Origin: Alphaproteobacteria bacterium
Lineage (GTDB): Bacteria > Pseudomonadota > Alphaproteobacteria > Rickettsiales > VGDC01
NCBI GenBank assembly: GCA_016869895.1
Contig: VGDC01000153.1
Location: 1 to 5,200, forward strand
Length of the DNA stretch: 5,200 nt
Direction: 5' to 3'
Shown here piece by piece: positions 1 to 4,622 of this stretch. The notes below the pieces were generated by a model. The model was not told the DNA's origin. It did no database searches and saw nothing but the letters and a program-made list of their open reading frames with translations. Both the position numbers and the translations under genes were made by a program. How positions within the stretch are numbered: the stretch's first letter is position 1; each line of letters opens with the position of its first letter.

Positions 1-189
1 CGCCTTGCCGACATCCTGCTGCGCCACGGAGATGTGGAACTTCCAGCCCGTCACCCTGTCCATCGGCGCGTGGTCGTGGCAGAGGGCGAAGAAGGAGGTG
101 TTCACGGGCGTGGTGCTATAGACTCCCGCCTTGCGGTTGCTTTGGGTGTTGAGGTTATCGTATGAGAATTCGCTGTGACGCATGGGCAT
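1..189 (-). CDS. N-terminal part of an unknown protein with an OspF/SpvC-like GxKFHIS motif
   Basis: Partial gene: 63 codons are open from ATG 189-187 to the left edge with no stop, so the C-terminus is missing. The product is soluble with no signal peptide. Residues 48-55 read GWKFHISV, with F33-F34, C37 and the downstream V60/A63 spaced much as in the OspF/SpvC/HopAI1 phosphothreonine lyases, where the K and H of GDKFHIS belong to the active site. Here those would be K50 and H52. This is a motif match from memory; the general-base lysine and other active-site residues would lie off the window. An HxS motif of a 2H phosphoesterase is an alternative reading. Start choice: GGAG at 199-202 lies 9 nt before ATG 189. 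A second ATG (183-181) has AAGGG 6 nt upstream and is also usable. The gene is divergent from the tRNA at 332. The ORF is well supported; the function is tentative. Confidence 0.72.
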   Translation of the reverse strand, partial: MPMRHSEFSYDNLNTQSNRKAGVYSTTPVNTSFFALCHDHAPMDRVTGWKFHISVAQQDVGKA

Positions 190-282
190 CCCTTATTGCT
201 CCATCCTACCCCCGCAAAGTTAAAAAATGGTTATGCGAAGCACGGGGATGGGGCGAAAGATGATTTTCTGGTTGAATACGCC

Positions 283-307
283 GGAAAACCTGTTAAAAGG
301 GTTTTCC
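283..307. repeat. 8-bp perfect inverted repeat upstream of tRNA-Val
   Basis: GGAAAACC (283-290) and GGTTTTCC (300-307) are perfect inverted copies separated by 9 bases. No T-run follows the right arm (the next bases are TCACTGC), so it does not look like an intrinsic terminator. It lies between the divergent partial gene (start at 189) and the tRNA (332), where an operator or a leader hairpin could sit. A weak -10-like CATTAT at 314-319 follows it. The function is not shown by the sequence. Confidence 0.45.
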
Positions 308-331
308 TCACTGCATTATCATGCATTTTGC

Positions 332-408
332 GGGCGATTAGCTCAGTTGGTTAGAGCGCTACGTTGACATCGTAGAGGTCGGAAGTTCGAGTCTTCTATC
401 GCCCACCA
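332..408 (+). tRNA. tRNA-Val (anticodon GAC)
   Basis: Complete 77-nt cloverleaf including an encoded CCA. The acceptor arm GGGCGAT (332-338) pairs with ATCGCCC (398-404), the D stem is GCTC/GAGC (341-344/354-357), and the anticodon stem is CTACG/CGTAG (359-363/371-375) around the loop TTGACAT. The anticodon is GAC at 366-368, which decodes valine GUC and GUU. The T arm is GGAAG-TTCGAGT-CTTCT (381-397) with one G-U pair. The discriminator is A405 and CCA is at 406-408. The D loop has the usual GG and the T loop the TTCGA core, so it should be functional. No clear intrinsic terminator follows, and a plus-strand protein gene starts 101 nt downstream, so co-transcription is possible. No second copy of its 3' end was seen in the window. 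Confidence 0.97.
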
Positions 409-500
409 TTTCCTTTAATACGCACAAACCGCAAACTCCTGCTTGATTTTTTCAGCGGGTATTTGGCATGCTGGTTCTTTATGCCCCACAGCTGATTTCT

Positions 501-506
501 GGAGGA
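501..506 (+). promoter_or_regulatory. Shine-Dalgarno site fixing the start at 510
   Basis: GGAGGA, a strong anti-16S match, lies 3 nt before ATG 510. It selects this ATG over the in-frame ATG at 468, which has no such site and would add 14 residues in front of the signal peptide. Confidence 0.8.
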
Positions 507-509
507 AAT

Positions 510-914
510 ATGTCCATCCGCACTGTCCTCATCGCATGCACGCTCGCACTGCCCGTGACCGCCCTGCCCATCAGCGCGCAGGCTCAAGGCAGTATCTATT
601 GCGATAACAAAGGGAATTGTAGCGGAAACGGGCTGAGCACCTTCACCGATGAAAAGGGGAAGACCACCGGAAGCGTCGGCAGCACGAAAGTGAACATCCG
701 CACGAATGATAGCGGCAAGACCACGGGCAGAGTGGGCGAAGTGTATGTGAACACCCATACGGATGCATCCGGCAAGACGACCGGGAAAATCGGCGGGCAT
801 AAGGTGGAGCTTCACACCGACGAAAAAGGCAGAACCACCGGAAAAGTCGGCAAGAAGACCATCAACTGCCACACCGATGGCGCGGGCAACACCAGCTGCA
901 CGAAGCCGGAGTGA
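510..914 (+). CDS. small exported protein with four 19-residue repeats between cysteine pairs
   Basis: Not recognised as a named family. The 134-residue product has a Sec-type signal peptide (residues 1 to about 25, ending SAQA; cleavage predicted before Q26). LIAC at 7-10 resembles a lipobox but sits too near the N-terminus to be convincing. The mature chain has a Cys31/Cys37 segment and then four tandem 19-residue units (46-64, 65-83, 84-102, 103-121) of the pattern TDxxGKTTGKVGxxxVxxH. A partial fifth unit ends near Cys130; Cys120 and Cys130 form a second pair. The Thr/Gly/Lys-rich repeat suggests a small beta-repeat or beta-solenoid-like fold capped by disulfides, in the periplasm or on the surface; this is inference. 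It ends in TGA 912-914, directly abutting the stop of the opposing gene. Start chosen from the GGAGGA site and the signal peptide. Confidence 0.88.
   Translation: MSIRTVLIACTLALPVTALPISAQAQGSIYCDNKGNCSGNGLSTFTDEKGKTTGSVGSTKVNIRTNDSGKTTGRVGEVYVNTHTDASGKTTGKIGGHKVELHTDEKGRTTGKVGKKTINCHTDGAGNTSCTKPE
645..872 (+). repeat. four tandem 57-bp coding repeats
   Basis: 228 bp equals exactly 4 x 57 bp, encoding residues 46-121 of the exported protein. Each unit carries the core GGxxxGACCACxGG (Gly-Lys/Arg-Thr-Thr-Gly). The units have diverged at the DNA level while keeping the protein pattern and an identical length, which suggests purifying selection on the repeat and not a recent slippage expansion. 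Confidence 0.85.
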
Positions 915-1199
915 TTATTTCTTGCTCCGCTTGCGGCGGTGGGGTTTCACCACGGCACCGCTGTCCTTCAACGCTTTCAATATCTTCGGCGCATCCTCCA
1001 ATGCGACACGGGCGATATACCTGCCACTGCGCTGGGGGCTGATTTCGCCGGATGCGGTGATGCCATGATCCGCCAACGACTGTTGAATCCCCACCAGATG
1101 GGTGTGGTTGATGCGCGCTTCATAAGCACCGCGCAGGTTGCGCCATTCCACATCGGTCAGGGCGCGTAGCGCGGCTTCTATCGGGTCTTCGTAGGGCAT
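915..1199 (-). CDS. 94-residue basic protein of unknown function, downstream of the flavoprotein
   Basis: Not recognised. There is no signal peptide or membrane segment, so it is likely cytoplasmic. Residues 4-30 look helical with Trp19. Residues 35-46 (LVGIQQSLADHG) resemble a helix, 58-67 a strand (SGRYIARVAL), and 68-80 a helix (EDAPKILKALKDSG). The tail 85-94 is strongly basic (KPHRRKRSKK), which may contact nucleic acid or acidic partners; that is inference. ATG 1199 is chosen because GAGGA lies 4 nt upstream, overlapping the TGA stop (1209-1207) of the flavoprotein reading frame. Only 7 nt separate that stop from this start, so translational coupling is likely. The longer reading from 1385 overlaps the conserved flavoprotein tail in another frame and is not credible. 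The stop (TAA, 917-915) abuts the opposing gene's TGA. Confidence 0.82.
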   Translation of the reverse strand: MPYEDPIEAALRALTDVEWRNLRGAYEARINHTHLVGIQQSLADHGITASGEISPQRSGRYIARVALEDAPKILKALKDSGAVVKPHRRKRSKK

Positions 1200-1203
1200 A
1201 GAT

Positions 1204-1209
1204 TCCTCA
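1204..1209 (-). promoter_or_regulatory. ribosome binding site overlapping the upstream stop codon
   Basis: TGAGGA: the TGA ends the full-length flavoprotein frame and the same bases form the GAGGA Shine-Dalgarno site for ATG 1199. This arrangement usually couples translation of the second gene to ribosomes reaching the first gene's natural stop. It matters here because ribosomes that stop at the internal TGA (1375) would terminate about 170 nt short of it. Confidence 0.65.
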
Positions 1210-2421
1210 ATCGTTCTGTGCAGTATAATGCAGCATCCCTTGCGCCACTGCAACCGCTGTGCTGAAACAGGCCTGAAGTAAATACCCGCCGGTGGGGGCT
1301 TCCCAATCGAGCATTTCTCCGGCGGCGAAGACTCCCGCCTTGGCGCGCAGCATGAATCCGTCATCCACCGATGCTCAGGTGACACCCCCAGCCGATGAGA
1401 TGGCGCGCGCGAGGCCGGTGGAGGCAGTGAGCCGGACTGGCAGTGCCTTCAACCGCGCCGCCAGCGCATGGGGCGAGAGGTCACGGTTCGGCGTGGTTTC
1501 ATAGAATAACCCGATGGCTTCCGCCGAGAATCCGGCTTTCTTGAGGTAGGTGGAAAGGGATTTACTGCCCCTGCCCCCTAGCTTTTCCGCCAATGCATCC
1601 ACAGTCATATTCGGGCGCAGGTCTATTTCCAGCACGGTTTCGCCATGGGTGTCGATGGCATCGCGCAATCCCGCCGAAAGGGCGTATATCACTCCGCCTT
1701 CGATGCCTTGCTGGGTCAGCATCGCCTCGCCTAGTCGGCGTGTACCCGCATGGGTCGCCGCGATGGCTTTCAGGGGTTTTCCAGCGCATTGGGCGGCGAA
1801 ATGTGCCGTCCACGGCACCATAAAACCGCCATTGGCAGGGCGGAACGGCGCGATTTCTACACCTTCTGTGCGCAGCATGTCCACCCAGCCGCCATCGGAG
1901 CCCAATCGCGGCCATGATGCGCCGCCCAGTGCCAGCAAGGTCGCATTCGCCTCAACCAACACTTCCTGCCCCGCTGCATCGGTGAAACGCAAAGCATTGC
2001 CGTGCCAGCCAAGCCATGTGTGGCGGGGGTGGTAGGTCACGCCCAAAGATTCCAGCCGTTTCAGCCATGCCCGAAGCAGCGACACGGCTTTCATGCTGCG
2101 CGGGAAAACGCGCCCACTGCTGCCCACGAACGTCTCCTCGCCCAAGCCTTCGCACCACGCGCGCAGGGATTCGGGCGGATAGGCGCGGATGGAGGCTGCA
2201 AGCCAGTCTTCCGCCGCGCCATAACGTGTCAGGAATGCATCCAGCGGTTCGCTATGGGTGAGGTTCAGCCCACCGCGCCCTGCTATCAGGAATTTTCGCG
2301 CAGGGTTGGGCATGCGGTCATAAATCGCCACGCGATGCCCCGCCGCGGCAAGCACTTCCGCTGCCATCAACCCGCAAGGGCCGGCACCGATGATGATGAA
2401 TCGCTTGGGGGAAGAAGGCAT
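1207..2421 (-). pseudogene. HI0933/BaiN-like FAD flavoprotein (PP_4765-type), interrupted by one in-frame TGA
   Basis: The intact reading frame covers 1375-2421 (348 codons), but the homologous protein continues in the same frame to a TGA at 1209-1207, giving 404 codons with one internal TGA. About 400 residues is the usual length for this group. Features: FAD Rossmann motif GAGPCG (12-17) with acidic D35 after strand 2; the family motif RKFLIAGRGGLNLTH (42-56); ALGGASWPRLGSDGG in the middle; and, only after the TGA, the C-terminal FAD motif GEMLDWEAPTGGYLLQ (368-383). Members are annotated as NAD(P)/FAD-dependent oxidoreductases or uncharacterised flavoproteins; the substrate is unknown. A product stopping at codon 348 would lack part of the FAD site and probably be inactive. 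There is no frameshift and no second stop in the 55-codon tail, so the lesion is recent, read through, or a sequencing error. ATG 2421 suits the Rossmann N-terminus, though no strong Shine-Dalgarno precedes it. A 94-residue gene follows after 7 nt. Confidence 0.85.
1375..1377 (-). other. in-frame TGA inside the flavoprotein gene
   Basis: The plus-strand TCA at 1375-1377 is TGA on the coding strand, codon 349, between SSAGGVT and ASVDDGFMLRA. Both sides belong to one conserved domain in one frame. One base change from TGG (Trp), CGA (Arg) or another sense codon would create it. Several relatives, as I recall them, have Trp or another bulky residue near here. Confidence 0.9.
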
Positions 2422-2430
2422 TTGCTGGGG

Positions 2431-2460
2431 TTGCCATAGGGGTTAAGGGTGGGCTATTAT
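2431..2460 (+). promoter_or_regulatory. promoter for the exported protein at 2497
   Basis: The -35 TTGCCA (2431-2436, 5 of 6) and -10 TATTAT (2455-2460, 5 of 6) are separated by 18 nt. Transcription would start near 2467, leaving a leader of about 30 nt that contains GGAGAA (2488-2493) before ATG 2497. The -10 lies at the beginning of the longer GTG-started reading (2449), which argues against that earlier start. Confidence 0.6.
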
Positions 2461-2485
2461 GCAATTCTTCCAGCGACACTTGCAA
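2456..2485 (-). promoter_or_regulatory. divergent promoter for the flavoprotein operon
   Basis: On the minus strand, the -35 TTGCAA (2485-2480, 4 of 6) and -10 CATAAT (2461-2456, 5 of 6) are 18 nt apart. Transcription would start near 2449, about 28 nt before ATG 2421. The -10 overlaps that of the plus-strand promoter by five bases. Confidence 0.5.
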
Positions 2486-2496
2486 ATGGAGAAACC

Positions 2497-2973
2497 ATGC
2501 GCACCGGCTTTCTGGCTTTTTGCCTCTCTCTTATCGCCTTTCCCAGCTTCGCAGAAACCCCGAAACTGGAGGATTTCCCCATCTGGTCGGACAGGTTCGC
2601 CCGTTGCGCCGCGCTTTATACCGCTTTAGGGGACGATATGGAGCGCAAAGCCGCGCCAGATAACGCAGAGGATATGGCGAAGGTGCGGGCATACCGCAAT
2701 CTGGGCAAAGAGGCGGGGTTCGCGGCGGGAACCTACGCACGCAAATCCATGGTGGGCATCTCGCCCGGAATGGTGGAGGAGGTGTTTCAGGAGAATCTGA
2801 AGTATTTCAACGCGGAAGTGAATGCGGGGGATGAAGCGGCGGCAGCCAATATCAAATCCGCAGGCGGGGAATGCAAGAAGCTGCTGCCCATCCAGCAAGC
2901 CATCACCCAAGCGAGCAGACAGAACGCCAAAAAAAGAATCGCGGTGATCAAGGATGGCAGACTGCTGCCTTAA
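2497..2973 (+). CDS. exported 158-residue protein of unknown function with two cysteines
   Basis: Not recognised. A clear Sec signal peptide (residues 1-19, ending PSFA before E20) directs a 139-residue mature chain to the periplasm. The mature protein looks all-helical: 28-51 (WSDRFARCAALYTALGDDM), 57-85, 90-110, 112-145. It has exactly two mature cysteines, C37 and C126, in the first and last helices, which could form a disulfide closing a helical bundle. The C-terminal part is basic (KNAKKR type, near 141-152). No heme CxxCH motif or membrane anchor is seen. The start at 2497 is preferred over GTG 2449 because GGAGAA sits 3 nt upstream, the signal peptide begins properly there, and the promoter -10 overlaps the longer reading. 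It is divergent from the flavoprotein operon; its TAA shares bases with the opposing gene's stop. Confidence 0.87.
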   Translation: MRTGFLAFCLSLIAFPSFAETPKLEDFPIWSDRFARCAALYTALGDDMERKAAPDNAEDMAKVRAYRNLGKEAGFAAGTYARKSMVGISPGMVEEVFQENLKYFNAEVNAGDEAAAANIKSAGGECKKLLPIQQAITQASRQNAKKRIAVIKDGRLLP

Positions 2974-4028
2974 CGGCCTATGCCGGTGCGGCTAGGCGCA
3001 TTGCGCCCCACGCGGAGGGTCAGCTGGGCGAAATCGGTCACCGCTTCACGCGCGGATTCGTTCAGCAAAGCATAGTCAGTGCGCAATTTTGAAGGTGTCC
3101 AATCCGCCGTATTCTCCGGCGTGAAGACCGCGCGCGCCAGATGGGCGCTGCCTTTCAGGCTCGCCAATCCCTTCACGGAAGTGATTTCCTGCACGGTGAA
3201 GCTCTCACCACGGCTGTTGAAATCCGCCACGAGCACATCCAGCGCACGGGCATTCGCCGCGCGTTCGAGATAAGTCATGCCATTCGCCCCCTCCTGCATC
3301 AGCTCCGCTTTGGTGAAGGGTGTTTCTCCGGCCTCTTTCAGGCGCGAAAGCATCTCCGGCAGGCGGCGCCAGTTCGCGGGGTTGTCCAAAGCGCATTTGC
3401 CTTTTTCATCGGGTGCGAACAGGGAGGATTTCGTCAATGCGCCGTCCTGCGGGATGCGCGGCAGCCCTTCCGACATCTCAAGCGCGCTGAGGATGGATGG
3501 GGTGAATGATGAGAAAGAACCGATGCCGCTGACCGCGCCTAACGGGGTTTTGCCATCCTTATTCACCACATGCGCATCCGCACCCGCAATCAAGAGCTGA
3601 ATCGTGCCGTCGGTGTTCTGGCTTTTCACCACATCGTGAAGAATGGTGTCGCCCAATTCCATCGTGCCGGATTTCGCGCGGTGGTCAGGATTCGCACCGT
3701 AATCGAGCAATAGCGTGCTCATTTGTGGTCGATTCTGCTCCACTGCGGCATGCAAAGGGGTATAGCCGCGAATCGTCTCAGCATTCGGATCAGCACCCCA
3801 GCGCAGCAACGTCGCCACGATATTCGGACTGCCGCTGTTCACTGCGAAATGCAGGGGAGACATGCGCGAAACTTCGAAATTATTGAAATTCACATCCGCG
3901 CCACGATGCAGCGCATCCACCACCCCGTCCTCATCCCTGCCTTGAATGGCTCTGAGTAAATCCCACACTGCACCCTGCTTAGGGTGCTGCTTCCCCTCGC
4001 CTAAAGGAGGTTGAGGTCGGATATGCAT
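2970..4028 (-). CDS. ankyrin-repeat protein with a second C-terminal repeat array
   Basis: 352 residues, no signal peptide or membrane segment. The N-terminal half holds about four ankyrin repeats: a degenerate one at 20-51 (ending GADVN), clear ones at 56-85 (SPLHFAV...LLRWGADPNA) and 89-118 (TPLHAAV...LLLDYGANPDH), and one at 127-156 (TILHDVV...LLIAGADAHV), with a start of a fifth (KDGKTPL, 157-163). Ankyrin arrays bind partner proteins, so this is probably an adaptor or an effector; the partner is unknown. The C-terminal half holds about three units of roughly 39 residues (198-236, 238-276, 277-310) of a different, weakly ankyrin-like type, starting [LF]T(K)xxL. The start is ATG 4028, 3 nt after the stop of the 150-residue gene, with GAGGGG 8 nt upstream inside that gene. 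Its TAA shares TTAA with the opposing gene. Ankyrin assignment is firm; a secreted role is speculation. Confidence 0.92.
   Translation of the reverse strand: MHIRPQPPLGEGKQHPKQGAVWDLLRAIQGRDEDGVVDALHRGADVNFNNFEVSRMSPLHFAVNSGSPNIVATLLRWGADPNAETIRGYTPLHAAVEQNRPQMSTLLLDYGANPDHRAKSGTMELGDTILHDVVKSQNTDGTIQLLIAGADAHVVNKDGKTPLGAVSGIGSFSSFTPSILSALEMSEGLPRIPQDGALTKSSLFAPDEKGKCALDNPANWRRLPEMLSRLKEAGETPFTKAELMQEGANGMTYLERAANARALDVLVADFNSRGESFTVQEITSVKGLASLKGSAHLARAVFTPENTADWTPSKLRTDYALLNESAREAVTDFAQLTLRVGRNAPSRTGIGR
3099..3437 (-). repeat. C-terminal ~39-residue repeats in the ankyrin protein
   Basis: Residues 198-310. Unit A starts LTKSSLFAPDEKGKCAL and unit B FTKAELMQEGANGMTYL; both continue with a helix of the type AN(W/A)RxLxxLxxxxxxxGE. 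Unit C starts FTVQEITSVKGLASL and is more diverged. Unit starts lie 40 and 39 residues apart. The unit is longer than the 33-residue ankyrin repeat and lacks the TPLH and GADxN signatures. It is visible by eye only. Confidence 0.5.
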
Positions 4029-4031
4029 GGC

Positions 4032-4484
4032 TCACACCCCTCGTGAAGGGGCGGATGGCTGCTCTGGGGAACGGGTCTGGCGCGTCCAACGGCCAACGAT
4101 GGGTTTGGTGGTTTCGCGGGTAGCTTCGACCTGCACTTCACGCTCCGGCGCTTTCACCAGCCCTGCCGTGGAAAGCGCGCTGGCCACACCCGCCATTTCC
4201 ACCAGCAGATTATTGGCCTGTGCGGATGGCACGTCCTGCCCGATGCGCGAGGAAAGGGCTTGGAGTCTATTCCATCCTTGTTCGGAGAAGCTATCGTTCG
4301 GCTGACGGCTATCGCGGATGCCACGCAAATCCTCGCGCAGTTCGGAAGCCAGCTCGATGGCGGGGGATTTCTCTTTGGCCTGATTGATGACGATGCTTAG
4401 ACCCGTGACAGCATATTCCGCCACATCGACCTGTGAGTCGGTGAGGCCTTTCGGCGTATTCTCTGCTGTGGTTCTGTCGTTCAT
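4032..4484 (-). CDS. 150-residue helical protein of unknown function, first gene of the ankyrin operon
   Basis: Not recognised. There is no signal peptide or membrane segment. Residues 14-36 and 41-58 look like amphipathic helices rich in Ala/Glu/Leu, 65-84 form another (SEQGWNRLQALSSRIGQD), and 86-110 are a small-residue-rich helix. The tail 112-150 is Pro/Arg/Thr-rich with no predicted structure. The stop (TGA, 4034-4032) lies 3 nt before the ankyrin gene's ATG, and that gene's ribosome binding site lies within this gene, so the two are almost certainly co-transcribed and coupled. A chaperone-partner or regulator role for the ankyrin protein is possible but unproven. ATG 4484 is chosen because coding composition begins there. 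ATG 4526 in the same frame would add MLHCLKTIALHGCR from AT-rich promoter DNA. Neither has a strong Shine-Dalgarno, so the start is uncertain. A much longer open frame reaching 5132 is antisense to the hydrolase gene and is not real. Confidence 0.78.
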   Translation of the reverse strand: MNDRTTAENTPKGLTDSQVDVAEYAVTGLSIVINQAKEKSPAIELASELREDLRGIRDSRQPNDSFSEQGWNRLQALSSRIGQDVPSAQANNLLVEMAGVASALSTAGLVKAPEREVQVEATRETTKPIVGRWTRQTRSPEQPSAPSRGV

Positions 4485-4538
4485 CCGGCAACCATGCAAG
4501 GCTATTGTTTTCAAGCAATGTAGCATAAGCGTGTTACG

Positions 4539-4544
4539 ATTATA
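4539..4544 (-). promoter_or_regulatory. -10 box for the 150-residue/ankyrin operon
   Basis: A perfect TATAAT on the minus strand (4544-4539) lies in the AT-rich 138-bp gap between the divergent genes, about 55 nt before ATG 4484. No good -35 hexamer is seen 16-18 nt upstream (the sequence there is around AGGATT), so the promoter may be weak or activator-dependent. I see no convincing promoter for the plus-strand hydrolase in the same gap. Confidence 0.4.
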
Positions 4545-4622
4545 TGACGCAGTGCATAAAATCCTGCGAAATAATCGCATTTTTTGTTCCACAAATCGCT
4601 TGGGGCAGAGTAGCATAGCCGA

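Noticed and set aside
332..408. tRNA-Val as an integration site for a mobile element
   Set aside because: No integrase gene, no transposase and no direct repeat of the tRNA 3' end was seen in the window.
396..872. Minus-strand 158-codon frame opposite the repeat protein
   Set aside because: It overlaps the tRNA's 3' end and has no ribosome binding site or recognisable domain; the plus-strand gene has a signal peptide, a strong ribosome binding site and protein-level repeats.
1200..1385. N-terminal extension of the 94-residue protein from an ATG near 1385
   Set aside because: It reads the conserved flavoprotein tail in a wrong frame. The GAGGA site at 1204-1208 and coding quality support ATG 1199.
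1207..2421. Selenocysteine or whole-genome UGA-to-Trp recoding to explain the internal TGA
   Set aside because: No convincing SECIS-type hairpin was recognised after the TGA, and the residue is not at a known redox Cys. TGA is used as the natural stop of at least three reading frames here, with TGG for Trp throughout.
4027..4305. Plus-strand 92-codon frame preceded by AAGGAGG near 4005
   Set aside because: The Shine-Dalgarno-like run is too far from the ATG and lies inside the ankyrin gene on the other strand. The Ser/Arg-rich translation looks like a shadow of the 150-residue gene.
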